Assembly (NCBI GenBank): GCA_002633005.1
Contig: NMRA01000502.1
Coordinates: forward strand, 124,001 to 188,000
Length of the DNA: 64,000 nt
Source of the DNA: Phoronis australis
Taxonomy: Eukaryota > Phoronida > Phoronidae
Direction: 5' to 3'
Shown here: one piece after another, positions 24,672 through 36,799 of the stretch
How the letters are laid out: each line of letters begins with the position of its first letter
How positions within the stretch are numbered: the stretch's first letter is position 1
Notes under the pieces: generated by a model
The model's database searches: none
What the model was told of the DNA's origin: nothing
What the model saw: only the letters and a program-made list of their open reading frames with translations
Program-made: the position numbers and the translations under genes

Positions 24672-27600
24672 TTATTTAGGTGGTTATCCAATTGTCTCGT
24701 CGGAAACGCGTAGTATGGCTGAGGTTTAGCAAAAACACACGATTAAAAAGCAACAGCGCATGGTTCTGGCACTCGTGTTTACTCCAACAGTTTACAGTAG
24801 GACTTGGTGTGTTGATGAAAAACCCATTTACATGTGCGCACTGAAACCCGCACTTCTTTCAAAGATCAACTTCTGATTTGAGGTCACTTTTTGAAAACTG
24901 ACCTCATTACATCTATGCTTCTTATACGCAGATTTAGAGTAGTTGATTTTAGCCTTGACAGGAACTTTTCGCTAAGTTGTTTATTGCAATAGGTTAATCG
25001 AATACGCAGCGTATCTATCACGGGAATTTTAGGCGTCAATTAACAGCAACGCAAAAATGGACCAGAGAGGTCATTTTGAAGAACAAACGCCAGTGGAAAA
25101 GTTATTTTGGTACCAAAACGCGATGACTTTAATTTTGAAGAACAAATATGCATTTGGAGAAAGTTGTTTTGACATTAGAGCATGATTTAAAATGATGCTT
25201 AACATGGCTTTGACCTTTTAACATATACTAACAACGACTTACCCATCCAGCTCTCTAAAACAAAATAATGCTCTTGTAACCCTCGTAAATCCACAAAGGT
25301 CAGGTGCAATGGAAAATCCATACCAACTCTGCTCAACAGGCAAGCATGGCCTACGTTTTAGGCGAGTTATAAGGCAACTTTAGTTTTAGACCGCCCACAA
25401 AGAACCATAATACCCATTCTGGGATACAACGAATATGAGCTTTTGGTTAAACCCCACTGAGACGCCAATGCACCGGCAGGGGCAGAACGAAGAGTGGTTG
25501 AAATCACCAGAACAAGGTTTGGTATCCTTTCAAAGCGGCTTTAATCAGATTGAGCCTGAGAAAATCGCGTGATTGCTAGATGCAGAGCAGTCTACACTGT
25601 AGGATACCAGGCAGGCATTCGCCAACCCCTTAGCCTCTGATGGGCATGGTAATGTTGGCAGGGCTTTCTTCAGTGTTGCGTATTCTAGTTTTGATGTTTT
25701 CAAGTTGGAAAAGCTATCGATGGTGGTTAAAGAAATGAATTCTTAATCAATATGGTCACTGAAGACTGTTAAATGACATGGTTCATCGAAACTTGTTGAA
25801 AAATTCTAGTCAAAATAACAATCGATCTGTAATAGTACACATATCTATCAGTGCGGTTTAATTTATTACTCATAAAACAATTTGATAACGATACGTTAGA
25901 GATTTTTCCTTTGATCTAATTGACACAACGGTGATTTATTAATTAAAAGTTAGTTTTTGTCTGCCAACTGTTTCGATGTTGAAAAGATTACGAAATGTAT
26001 CACAGATGTGCAAATTGCAGAGGAATCGAAACGGATTACTGTAAACATACAGCCTACAAAGTATAATCAATACCAGTACAAGAGTTCATCGATTTTCAGA
26101 ACATGTCAACATTATCTGGTGATCGAAGAAGCTTCGTGTGATCACCTGTAACCTATAAACTTACTTCAAGTGTTTTCGTGTTGCTATCAAGAATCTGCAA
26201 GGGCACATTTCCTTCTTTCAACCATATTCAACTAATTCTTTCACATGCACCCCTCAATAACCAAATTTAAGATAAAAACACGTGATTGCCAATTTCCATC
26301 AGATGCTGGGGCACCCACCATAGTAAGTTTCAGACCACTTGTAGGTATAGCCCCCTATTTCATCAGTGTACAGTTGATTGTCAGCGGTTACTTGAAAGCA
26401 AGTTGAGGTAATACAAAACTGATCTGGTTACCGGACAACATAGCCAGTCACACTAAATCTAAATTAAAACATTTTGCGCCTTTCACTGGTTTTTGCTCAA
26501 AGGTTAAATAATGTAAGGCGCTTGTACTGTACGTGATCTACAAAACATTGACATTTTTAAAGATAGCGTGAAACGGCATATTATGCAAAAATATTGTGGT
26601 ATTGGGGTCACTCAATGCGGCACCATTTGAAAACGGAAATAAAAGATCAATAAAATCACTGATCTTTGCTCAAAGTTTTTCAAGCACCAATAAGTTCAAT
26701 TTATCTTAGATGTGAGTAAACAGGTAGCATCTATCTAAAATCAACCTCCCAATGATACCAGCTTACGATGACCTGCGTTCGCTTTTCTGGATTCTGGATT
26801 ACTCGTATCCGACAAATCTACGCTCTGCGATGCGCACTCATCGATTTCGTTATCCATGAGAACAACAATGCCACAACCAACATGATGCATCAAAAACTAA
26901 TTTACAGAAAAAATACCCGTCACTTGCAAAAGGCCATACGAATATCGCGTTTCATGTATGGAACGACCCGTTAATGGTGATCTTTGCTTCCATTAAGAAC
27001 TAAATAGCGGGTCATGAGACGCCGGCCACAGGAGGCTAGTTCATTTGGTGAAAATTTGCACATCTTTCTCAAATGCAATTGGGAAGCATTTGTTTTCAAA
27101 AAAAATAATTAAACATACATATGATTCACGAGTTTAAACCCAGGTCTTTGATGGCTTCTTCATTGACACAAACTTGGTTGAAGGCACAACTGCTTTTTGT
27201 TAGACAGCTTAAACTACACTCGCTCGTAGTCTCTATACTATCTCCTAACTCGGTAGGAAGTGAAATAAACAGTGAAATAAATGGTGATAGGTGGTACAAG
27301 GGCGTGCAAGCAGGGAGTGTGAATGTATCACACGGTAGGGAGTCCACAAGTCTAACGGAACAGGGCCAGTGTGCGGTACACACTTGTGAGCTGCTCATTC
27401 AGTATTCAATTAGAAACGTTTAACAATTTGCATTACATCACAACAACTATGTTACTTGGTAAGCTACGAACAATCTTACTTTATCAGAACAAGTGAGCCC
27501 TAACTTGTCACGTGTAAAATCAATTTTATTATCTTATCAAATTCTAAAGAACCGTCTGACACTTGTTACTTTGACCATCCAAAGACATCATTAAACTTTT

Positions 27601-29017
27601 CAAATTTTGATTGATTGCAATGTTGTTTTGACTTTGTTTTAATGGAAACGTTATTTATAAAAGTAAAATCAATGGAGTTGCCAATTACAGTACACGAAAA
27701 AGGTGGTCTCTAAATCTCCAGAGGCCTTTTTTTCTCCCGCCCCACTGCTTCACTCTGTGATCGCCATCCTGGTAATGCCGGTCTTGATGTTTCTCTACTC
27801 CTATGCTCGGTGCCCACGAACCCGATATCAGTTCTACAAGTACATGTAGTGATATTCCCCACCGACATCACCACTATTACAGAGAACACAAGTTGGGTTT
27901 GCAAGAGTGACAGCGAAACGAGCTTTGCAACGTGGTAGGCATAGGCATTGGGTATGGAAAGCAACGATAGCTCTCATGAGAACATTGGGACATACATGTA
28001 GGAACGTCATTTGAGAAACTGTGAACACGGAGAACTTAAGAATCGATAACTACCGCAAAGGACCTGAAAAATGAAAAAGTTGAATTGATATTTTCTATGT
28101 AATTGACATTATTTTGCAAATATGGATCAACGTTATGACACTTCCTTCAGGACAGTTTGTTTCCAGTTGCCATTCTCTTTCTTGAGTTGACATGGAACAT
28201 TAACGTGCTGCAGAGTTCACTCTGAATAGCATTTGTTGCACGTCAAGATGTAGGCGCTGGCTCACTAGATGGCCAATCAACCGAACTTAGATTGCTTCTC
28301 GTTTCATGACAACATTTTCACCAACAACAAGACTCTTTTTTGAACAGTAAATGTTTTCACATTTTTCGGAAGTGAAGTATAAAATCTACGGGGTGATCAC
28401 ACTTCAACTGTTTCAACTGACCAGGACCCATTTCAAGAGCTTTGTCAACATTAATATTTGGTTAAGCTCAATGATGTTTTTGACCGGAACGCAATTTGAT
28501 GTAACAAAGCCACCTTTGTCACAGCATATGGATTCCACATCGAGACGATTCCATATCTTGTGCAATCACGACAAACAGTTTCTTCGGCATCACATTGCCA
28601 GTTAGAATTCCTTAATATCTTTGAGTTGACGGTATTGGAAAATGGCAGTACACTTGTATTGATACTTTGCACTGACGGAGATCCGAGTATGCAGTCAGGC
28701 AAAATTCTGCCAACACTGTTACCATGAGAATAACACAGTTCAAGTATATATTGCCTGTAGGTAGTCTTGTAATCAGCCACAATGTCCGTTGTAACCTTAT
28801 AAGCAGAAATTTTGTTTTGGAATTTTCTAACCATTTTCAGTAGGTTATGTTTTGAATCCTTGCACATTAGACGATGTCTGTTTAAGACGTATTTGTTTCT
28901 CCATCACTCAGATCTCGAATCTCAGGATATAACGTCTAATGGCCAAATGCGACCTGGCGAAATTCCAAGGTTGCCAAATGGAATATAAAATCGTCAAAAC
29001 AAGGAGACCTTGTATGC
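24672..29017. other. No gene recognised
   Basis: Any 3' UTR of the coiled-coil gene would lie at the left edge. Beyond it I see only short frames. A 138-codon minus-strand frame at 28451-28867 overlaps a plus-strand frame and shows no domain, so I leave it uncalled. Confidence 0.4.
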
Positions 29018-29419
29018 ATGAGTGGGAAAGTCCTGGCATCTACATATAATATTCAGTTGGAAACTGCAGAAAATGAAGAAAACAAGATAACTGAATTGAA
29101 AAATCGGCGAACTGAGCAAATGTCTAACAGACCACCCAGATCTCAGTGGGAGCCTTTTTTGCCCAACGGATACTTGGGAATATCTCGCGTACTAGGTAAC
29201 AACCAATCTCCCGCTCAGGTTCAATATCTACTCAGGCTCGCCTCCTACCTGAGAGAAAAGCAAATGATCAGGATCGAGTTCAGTAACGTTAGTGTCTCGC
29301 TAGAAATGCAAAAGCGATTGCCATGCATTTTCAATGAAATGGATAGATTTTTCCTGCCACCAGACAGTCAATGTACTCTACGCACGGCACGTTGCACATG
29401 TAGATGCACGAGTCATTAA
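29018..29419 (+). CDS. Hypothetical small ORF (133 aa), doubtful
   Basis: This open frame begins ATGAGTGGG and encodes a hydrophilic N-terminal half (QLETAENEENKITELKNRR), a Pro-rich patch and a mixed C-terminal half ending in clustered cysteines. A TATAAAA word lies about 35 bp upstream of the ATG, which is too close for a normal leader. The composition is protein-like, but there is no domain, splice evidence or neighbour to support it. It could be an isolated exon or chance. Confidence 0.2.
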   Translation: MSGKVLASTYNIQLETAENEENKITELKNRRTEQMSNRPPRSQWEPFLPNGYLGISRVLGNNQSPAQVQYLLRLASYLREKQMIRIEFSNVSVSLEMQKRLPCIFNEMDRFFLPPDSQCTLRTARCTCRCTSH

Positions 29420-31425
29420 CGCCCTTCCGCGTTTTGCCAAAACTTCCGGCTGCAGTCTGTTTACATCATGTAGCATGCAAAACACTTCGGGTACTTTCCT
29501 AGCCTGAAATTATCAATTATTTTTGTATCTGCGCGGGTGCATAATTCAATCATTGCCATCAAGGGATTAGGTAAAATAGTGGCTTCGTTCTAGCAGGTCT
29601 CAAAAGCCGTACTTGATGGTAGTCATTCTCAATCATCAGTTTGCTTTCTGATGTAATGCCTGTTCTTGCAGAGGAATCCCGGCGCATTCGACAGCAATCT
29701 CCATTTTAAGAGTCCTGTGACTTGTACTGATTACATGTCGCTCAATCGCAGATATAAAACACCCCCGAGAGATAATTTGACGTTCATGTGCGACAATACC
29801 CGGCCCTGTAGTAGTTTCAGCTCGTGCTAGAATGTTTGCGTGACCACTTCGTGGCGATTTGGTATTTTTATTAGATCGCCAAACGAAATCTGAGGTCGCG
29901 TTTGCAACTTGCATCTCACCAAATCGAGCCCTAGACGTGACTGCTGCAACCGCTACGGTTAGTCTGTGGGGTCTTTTTGTGCATGGTCATGCATAAAAAC
30001 GGAGTTTCGATGGTACATTATAGATGTCGCTACGGAAGGTCCATGTCTAATTCTGAAATCATATATACATACATACATACATACATGTACATATATTGAT
30101 AACACGAATTAACGCCGTACGTGCATATTTACATACGTTATTTCAATACATGAACTCTAGTTAGTTTTTTGATCATCATGCTTATTCCCAATTTACGAAA
30201 CAACCGCATTATCAGAAGGAAAAAATTAAGAAATCACGTCAAAATCTTTTCCCTACTATATTCAAGTCAACCGTTATGATTCAATTTAGATTCTCATCAC
30301 ACGCGATGGCCATCTTGTCGCCGTATTGGTTTTTAAAAAGCCAAACCAGTGGCAAGTGGCCACTCAGGCGAATTCAAACTATCATATCAAGCTCTACAGA
30401 AACAAACCTTGATACAACTGTATAGAGGCACTGCAGGGTTACCTGGAAATTTGAGGTTCTGTCACCGAACTACATGTATAAAGAAAGCTTATTTTATTTG
30501 CAAGAAATAATACATCTAATCACAGGAATTTCCATTTAAAACATATGCAGCATTCACACACTGAGGCATTAAACAGCTCTGAGCTTTCAAATTTCCGAAT
30601 GTTTGATTGATTGGTGAGGCAGCATACAGCCCCAGATCTTGCTAAATAATAATATTACGAGGGAATTAAAATCGTTGTTTTACGATGTGTAACTTAAAAT
30701 GCAGGGATAATTTGGAAATATACCTAACAACAAGGGAAAATAAATTGCCCCATGACATTCCACTAGAATGAAAAGACTGAATTTATAGCCCCTGACCTAA
30801 AAGTGAGCCTGTCGTGCGGTAAGTGTTGTCAATACATTGTACACTGCTTAACGACGGTCTCGTGCAACAGGTCCGTGGTAGGGCTTCGAGATTAAACTTA
30901 TCAATGCAAAGGCGTGATGGGAACCGACACTACTTTCACGGGGTTACGGTTTAGGGGATGGTTAAATAGGGGGCTGTAAAATCAGTGGGAGGGAAATATC
31001 AATGTTAAGTCAAATTGTTGTTTAAGAGTTTGTTGTTAATATGAAAATAAATGTAGTTAGTTGTGTTGGGTCCTTGCCATACGCCGCCACGAAGGAAAAC
31101 ATGTCCGTGTAAAATTTATAACTGTTTTCGAATCATAATCTGTCGCATCTCGGACTCGATGCCGCCATAGCAACGAAGACCTCAGAATCTTCGGCCAGCC
31201 AGGCTATGTAGAAGCGCGATGCCTTTTTATTTACAAAACGGACTGGGCCTTCAATCCCTCAATTTTGGGCCCAAATATCGACCTTATACCCTCTCAAAAA
31301 TATTGAAAAATCAGGCGAAATTCCCGGCCACGAGGCCTAAAAATTCCCTTTGTGATTGAAAATTTCTCTCCAACGGTTCAAATCACCTGTGACCACAGAG
31401 GTGACAATTTGAAAAAGTACAAAAT
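29420..31425. other. No gene recognised; short ATAC microsatellite
   Basis: Non-coding as far as I can see, apart from a microsatellite near 30061-30097. It runs into hAT-like sequence at its right edge. Confidence 0.4.
30061..30097. repeat. (ATAC)n microsatellite
   Basis: About six ATAC units run into a TACATGTAC palindrome. Confidence 0.85.
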
Positions 31426-31695
31426 CATAGGCGCCCCCCCTTGACTGCCGCAAGCAAAATAAACCAGCAAAACGTGAAGCGGGAGGAAATATTGACTTCG
31501 GGCCAGGACCGGTAGCGGACGAGGTGGTAAACACGTTCCGTTTCTTTTAGTCAAACGACAGCTTTCCTGAGCAGAAGGTATACATCCTCGGCGCCCGCAA
31601 CTTCCGGGCCGCCTGCGTGCATACAATCGCGCTTTGCCCCTTTTTCCGAGGATGTCGGGCCCCCCTCACTATATAGTATCCTAGATCAGCCACTG
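31426..31695 (-). mobile_element. hAT-like non-autonomous element, inverse copy
   Basis: Reverse-complement relative of 19983-20285. Here the right end reads CTAGATCAGCCACTG and the left end CATAGGCGCCCC. Shared interior blocks include GGTATACATCCTCGG and GCAACTT. It is non-coding. The ends have lost bases, and no clear target duplication remains. Confidence 0.6.
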
Positions 31696-31886
31696 AAAAT
31701 GCTACTTGAGACAGAGGTATGAGAGCTTGCAACAGGGCGGGGTGCTATTGATGGTGATCGGGAGGTCAGTAGATTTTTCACTGACCTGTCACTCGGCGAA
31801 ACGTTCCACTCTCAGAAGGCCGCACAGGCACCTTTCCCCTCGGATATGAACGAGGCCTCTGATGAAACATGATAATTATGCTTGTT

Positions 31887-32452
31887 CCAGGGGGATCCAG
31901 GACTTTGAGTAAGGGGAGGGGGGAGGGGGGGGGGGGCAAGGCGTAGTATTAGCTCTCAATTCTTGTAATAATATCCCTACTAGAATAACAATATTATTGA
32001 ATGGTAGTCCTAACCTTGACCTCGTTCTCAACGAATTCCTCCTAAGCAGCGTTAGTAAATTTTTATGTACCGTTTATCAATATCGTTGCATCTGATTTCC
32101 ATACATGAATCTGTACATATTTTTGTTTTTATATACATGTATTTGTAATATCATATCTAAGTATTGGAATACTTATATTAGATACTACTTAACTGTATAT
32201 ACCTCTATGTATATTAGTTTCATTTATGAATTGTTTACAACCCAGATATAATGCTTCGCGATTTCTGGGATTGTCATTATTTCTTTGTATGTTCGGTGTA
32301 CTATTCTTCAATAAATATATATCACTTTAAAAAAGTATTAGCCAGGATTTTGCCCGTCAGACTTTCGCGCTCCTGAACTGCCAAATGGAATCTGGGAGAA
32401 TTTTAGGGGGGCTGGGGAATGGCCCTTTGGCTCCCCTCTAAATCTGCCACTG
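31887..32452 (+). mobile_element. hAT-like element interrupted by a LINE tail
   Basis: The two outer pieces (31887-31952 and 32334-32452) match the continuous copy at 33797-33945: GGATCCAGGA, AGTATTAGCCAGG, GAACTGCC, ATGGAATCTGGGAGAATTTT and CTAAATCTGCCACTG. A long G-run (31915-31936) lies in the left piece. The interruption is described separately. Confidence 0.75.
31953..32333 (+). mobile_element. 5'-truncated non-LTR retrotransposon tail, target duplication AGTATTAG
   Basis: AGTATTAG occurs at 31945-31952 and 32334-32341. The uninterrupted hAT-like paralogue at 33.8 kb has it once, so this 381-bp segment is an insertion. Its 3' part carries a stem-loop (CCCAGA...TCTGGG, 32241-32269), then AATAAATATATATCACTTT and a short A tail. 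Similar 3' ends lie at 41985-42160 and 53187-53340. No coding remains. The hairpin plus A tail indicates target-primed reverse transcription by a LINE. Confidence 0.85.
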
Positions 32453-33796
32453 TACTGAAATTGAGCTCTAAAACGAGGTTATGCTTTGGACGAATGAATT
32501 AGGTGTTTAAATTTCAAAATTCAACTTGGTCGAGATTGATATTTGAAAAATATAATACATGAAATAGACGTAATTATTAAAACCGAGAAAGCAGACCTGA
32601 TAGTCATATAATTTTTATTTTCAATTGCGAGCCTGGTTTTTTATCGTAATCGAAATATATATTTAATAACATCAAGTATTAGTTCAGATCAATGACAAAT
32701 CAAGTGTTAGTCCCTGTAGTGCCTACCTCACCAGGACCTAGGCTATGTTTGAAGCTAATGGGCCTACTCTTGATCAACAAATTAAATCAGATGTGGGACT
32801 AATTGCACATGAGAGCAAAATGCTATGAGCCACCATTGTCGAATATATCTTCAACTCGTCAACAATACCACCAGATGACCTGGTTCGTGTAGAAAGCATT
32901 TATTAGAAGAAACGTAACTCTACATTCAGCATGATACCTAATCCGTAACACTACGATCGCCGCAATTTGGTCATGTTAACTTTTCATGTTTCGAACCTAG
33001 TTTTCCAGAAAAAACTTATATCCTTTCGTCAGACAACTCTTTGGTGCATTGACTTGTTCTTTAACTGTATTTTTCTACGTCTCTGTGGTTAATTATTGAC
33101 ACATTTTTTAAGATTTAATATTCAGGTTGGACTCCAAAGACCGGCCATTTAACTCACGCAATGTAAATTTCCGCTTTGTTTATCTCANNNNNNNNNNNNN
33201 NNNNNNNNNNNNNNNNNNNNNNNNNNNNNNNNNNNNNNNNNNNNNNNNNNNNNNNNNNNNNNNNNNNNNNNNNNNNNNNNNNNNNNNNNNNNNNNNNNNN
33301 NNNNNNNNNNNNNNNNNNNNNNNNNNNNNNNNNNNNNNNNNNNNNNNNNNNNNNNNNNNNNNNNNNNNNNNNNNNNNNNNNNNNNNNNNNNNNNNNNNNN
33401 NNNNNNNNNNNNNNNNNNNNNNNNNNNNNNNNNNNNNNNNNNNNNNNNNNNNNNNNNNNNNNNNNNNNNNNNNNNNAAAAAAAACCTTCAAACAATGAAC
33501 ATAATAAAATAAAGTTTTCCCGAAACTGGATAACAATAAAACGAATCTTGACCTTAGAGCGAGCGCAGACGACCGGTACGAGCTGCCAGTCTCAAGTGAA
33601 TCACAGCTGAGCTGACCAGCAACTAGCTTTAGTTCACCGGAAATTTCGTATTTTCACACCATTAGCTAAAGCTACACGTACTTAAGGCATCTCCTCGCTA
33701 CCGGTCCGTGTACTGGTCCTAGTCCAATTCTTACTCTCCGTGTTGGTTCACGGTTACTCAACTCTTGGATGGCTTCATCCCCGGGATTGTCCCAGG
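32453..33796. other. No gene recognised; contains a large N gap
   Basis: AT-rich flanks surround the gap at 33188-33476. Open frames running through the gap consist of unknown residues and are not evidence of genes. Confidence 0.5.
33188..33476. other. Sequence gap (289 N)
   Basis: A run of undetermined bases with AT-rich flanks; the right flank begins with a poly-A run. Confidence 0.98.
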
Positions 33797-33945
33797 CGCG
33801 GATCCAGGATTTTGAGTGGGGGCAGGGTAGAGTATTAGCCAGGGTTTTACCAGTCAGAAATTCGCACCCCCGAACTGCCGGATGGAATCTGGGAGAATTT
33901 TTGTGGCAGCCTTGGCCCCTTGGCCACCCCTAAATCTGCTACTGT
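33797..33945 (+). mobile_element. Short hAT-like element (uninterrupted copy)
   Basis: The ends GCGGATCCAGGA and CTAAATCTGCTACTG mirror each other. The body matches 31887-32452 but lacks its LINE insertion, so it provides the empty site (GAGTATTAGCCAGGG). Confidence 0.7.
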
Positions 33946-34858
33946 GCCCTCCACCTAGGGCGGACGTGGGACATTCCGAACATAGTGGCATCGGGAGCAC
34001 GGGGGCGAGGGAGGGGGTGTGACGGAGGTGGTGGCGATAGAGGGGGGTGGTTGTTTGGCGAAGTCGACATGGTTTGTGCCCCCCAATAATTTTTGCCTTC
34101 CAACGGGCCTGGTATATGAATATGTGCACGTCCATTATACCAAGGCTCGCTGGTGAATTGATTTCTTACTTACCATAATATATTAATTGCCTTATCGCGT
34201 GGTCGAATATGGTTGCTTTTCGAATTTGAGAGGAGTTGTCCAATTCTCTCGGCGTGTCTGATCTAGTGTACGCAAAAATTACCGTCAGCCAGCTGTGTGA
34301 CGCTACCAGAAATATAGGTCCGCTCATAATACAAGGGGCGAAAAACGCATTTTGAGATTATTTTTGATGGAATAGAGTTCTTGCAGTTATCAGCTTTGAC
34401 GAGAGTTGTCTAACTCCACTAAGGAAGCGTTGGCCTGCGACCGCTAAGGTCACGATTTGGAATTCATCTTGGAGAAACCACATGGCCCCAAAATGAAAAG
34501 ACTATTAAAATAAAGCGAATCGTGGCAAACAAAAATAAGGTAATATTCACAATTATACATGCCGTTATATGATTTGAACACACTGTGAAGATATAAACTC
34601 ATATTGTGGCGTCAAAAATGTTCCCTATTGATCACTCTCAAAGTCATAGTGACCGCTGACATGGAATTTTTTGTTTAAAAGATTTTGTTGCGCAAGGCAG
34701 AACTCATCATTATTTGATCTGGGGATCTTATTGTTCCCAATTCGACACTTTACCACAGCGTCAATAGCATGTCTCTCATTTCAAAGGCCGAATTTTGTGT
34801 CATTGGGGCTCATTTTTTAAGTAACCATTAGATATAAACCAGAAGCTGAGAGCAAACT

Positions 34859-35280
34859 ACCCTCTGATACAGCGGACACCTATACTGAAAATTCGCCTTG
34901 TGGAAACATGATGAACGACACACGGAATTTTGTGTGTGAGCATCGATGCGCATGCTTTGGTCGGAAGTTACCGATCACATCGCCACCACTTGTACACTCG
35001 TTTATGCACTGTATTTGTTTCAGCTTAAGCCACTGGATCGGAGTTCTTTTGACTTTGTTTACTTTGATTACTGCCCGTTTTAATAATGTGCAACTACTGA
35101 AGTCAAAGGTGGTCGTCATACCTGGTAACTGGAAACTGAAAAGCGATTCCCAACTTTCAACCAATAGGAATGACTGAATGTTACGACGTCGCTTTCATTA
35201 CTTTAACAAATGAGAAGCCATGTTAAACAACACTCTACGATGCTACATTTCATACATGTAGCATTGTGAAAGAGTGTAAA
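34859..35280 (-). repeat. Dispersed repeat copy B (empty site of the foldback insertion)
   Basis: Reverse-complement partner of 18219-19340. It is continuous where copy A is split: GAAAATTCGCC and GTGGAAACATGATG adjoin here without the 685-bp palindrome. The right end carries GTAGCATTGTGAAAGAGTGTA. Non-coding. Confidence 0.85.
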
Positions 35281-35429
35281 AGCAAAATTGCAACAAAGCA
35301 TCACAGTTCCCACCGTTTCGCTATTGAAAATCGCAAACATCTCTAAGCTTTGTCAGCACGCTACCTGTGACCTGTAAGTACATCGATCACGTGACCTAAT
35401 AAACTGTTCAACATCAATCTAAAAATATT

Positions 35430-35529
35430 TCTGCCCCAACCCGGATTCGGAACCTTTTGCAAACCGTGCAGCAGGCTTCAGTCCACTGACCCAGAATGTC
35501 CGGGCTCGACTTCCGGTTGGGGAGAAATC
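35430..35529. repeat. Small inverted repeat with tRNA-like B boxes
   Basis: The left arm TTTCTGCCCCAACCCGGATTC and the right arm (read in reverse) TTTCTCCCCAACCGGAAGTC are near mirror images about 50 bp apart. Read on the minus strand, 35443-35454 is a B-box-like GGTTCCGAATCC, with an A-box-like GTCAGTGGAC upstream. No intact cloverleaf can be folded. It is a SINE relic or MITE, not a tRNA gene. Confidence 0.4.
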
Positions 35530-36526
35530 TTTTCAGACTTATGTTCGTTTGTTCACGTGATGTGACCACAGGTGGCGTGGTGACTTTGCAATGTTTGCGA
35601 TATACATTTCCTCGTCAGTTTAAGATTTATATATTTACAAAAGCGAAATGTTCACCAACTCTCAATACTAATATGAAGTTGCGTGCTGTAAAGTTCACAT
35701 AGCTTTCTGTTAGTGTTGTTTTTCATGTGTGTATAAAGCGTTTACCGGCTTGGGAGTAAAGCGGTGTCTATCTCTTTTCAGTTTCTCCGCAAACAAAACC
35801 GATAACATGAGTTTTAATTTAGCATTGAAAATTTAAGTGGAGATCTAGAAAAAAGAATGATCACAACGGAAGTACATGTACATCCCGATATTTGAGCTTG
35901 TAAGGTTAGGAGTGGCCCTGGTCACGGTCAATGGATAAGCCGCAAGTTAGAGACAGCCAAACCGTTGTCAGAGACCGACTCGAGAGGGCTGAAATGCATG
36001 ACAACCTCGAGGTATTCTGCAATGAACATGGGCATTAAACGCAAAATTAGAAAGGTTTTCGACCAAGGGAGACCCTTTTTGCAATGAAGGTGGGGTGGCG
36101 TTGTGACTCCGTTGATTCCATAACTTCCAAGAAACTGACCAGATAATTACCACAACGACATTATCCACTTCCTGATTGATTGACAACCGTTTGTATCAAG
36201 CAGTTTCGAGTTTTCAAACGAAGATTGAATGTTATCACATACCTATCAAGTATATCTTTTACCTATAATACATCACTCATGAGATGAAAACTTGTTATCA
36301 TTAAAGAGTTCCCACCATGGCCCAGTGTATCAAAAAGAATTTTATTTATACATCTTAACAGGTTTAATTGTTTTGAGCATACCTGCTGTTAAGAAACAAT
36401 CCAAAAATATAAACATCTCAGTGTTATCGGGGTTGTACGTGATGAGTGGAAGACCGTCTCCGCCATTGTAGTTTTTACCATCGCGATATAGAGGACTTGT
36501 GAGGAAAGTCGACGCAGAGCTACATC
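35530..36526. other. No gene recognised
   Basis: No exon, repeat or RNA gene that I can support. Confidence 0.4.
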
Positions 36527-36750
36527 TTTCAGAGATGAAAAGGTGCTCTTGCGGAGGCTTAAGTAACAGCAACTTGACCAAGAACGTCTCTGTGTTAGAC
36601 GTGAAAGTTGCACAGAAATGGCATCGTTTTGTGCGCCGTACTAGAGTGTGGAATGTCGGTGTGAAACATGCGATTCGGTCGGGAGTCACCCTTTGTTCGG
36701 CACATTTCAAGACATCGTGTTTCGACCAAACACAAAGGTGGCATTACGAT
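36527..36750 (+). pseudogene. THAP-type zinc finger relic
   Basis: In the frame of 36499-36795 the translation shows a THAP-domain pattern: KRCSCGGLSNSN at the start, AQKWHRFVRRTR in the middle, then LCSAHFKTSCF, matching the C-x2-H-F end of the C2CH signature. The second zinc cysteine is replaced by Leu (CGGL where CGGC is expected), a few residues are missing between the Cys pair and the Trp, and the C-terminal Pro box is lost. THAP domains bind DNA in cellular regulators and P-element-type transposases. This is a lone, probably dead fragment with no adjoining transposase. Confidence 0.55.
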
Positions 36751-36799
36751 GAAGGCTCACCCCCGTGTCAGTGTATTTTCAAGTATTATAAATAACAAA

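Noticed and set aside
28451-28867. 138-codon minus-strand frame
   Set aside because: Overlaps a plus-strand frame of similar quality, has no recognisable motif, and composition does not favour either strand.
33127-33610. Long open frames across 33.1-33.6 kb on both strands
   Set aside because: They consist of the 289-base N gap translated as unknown residues.
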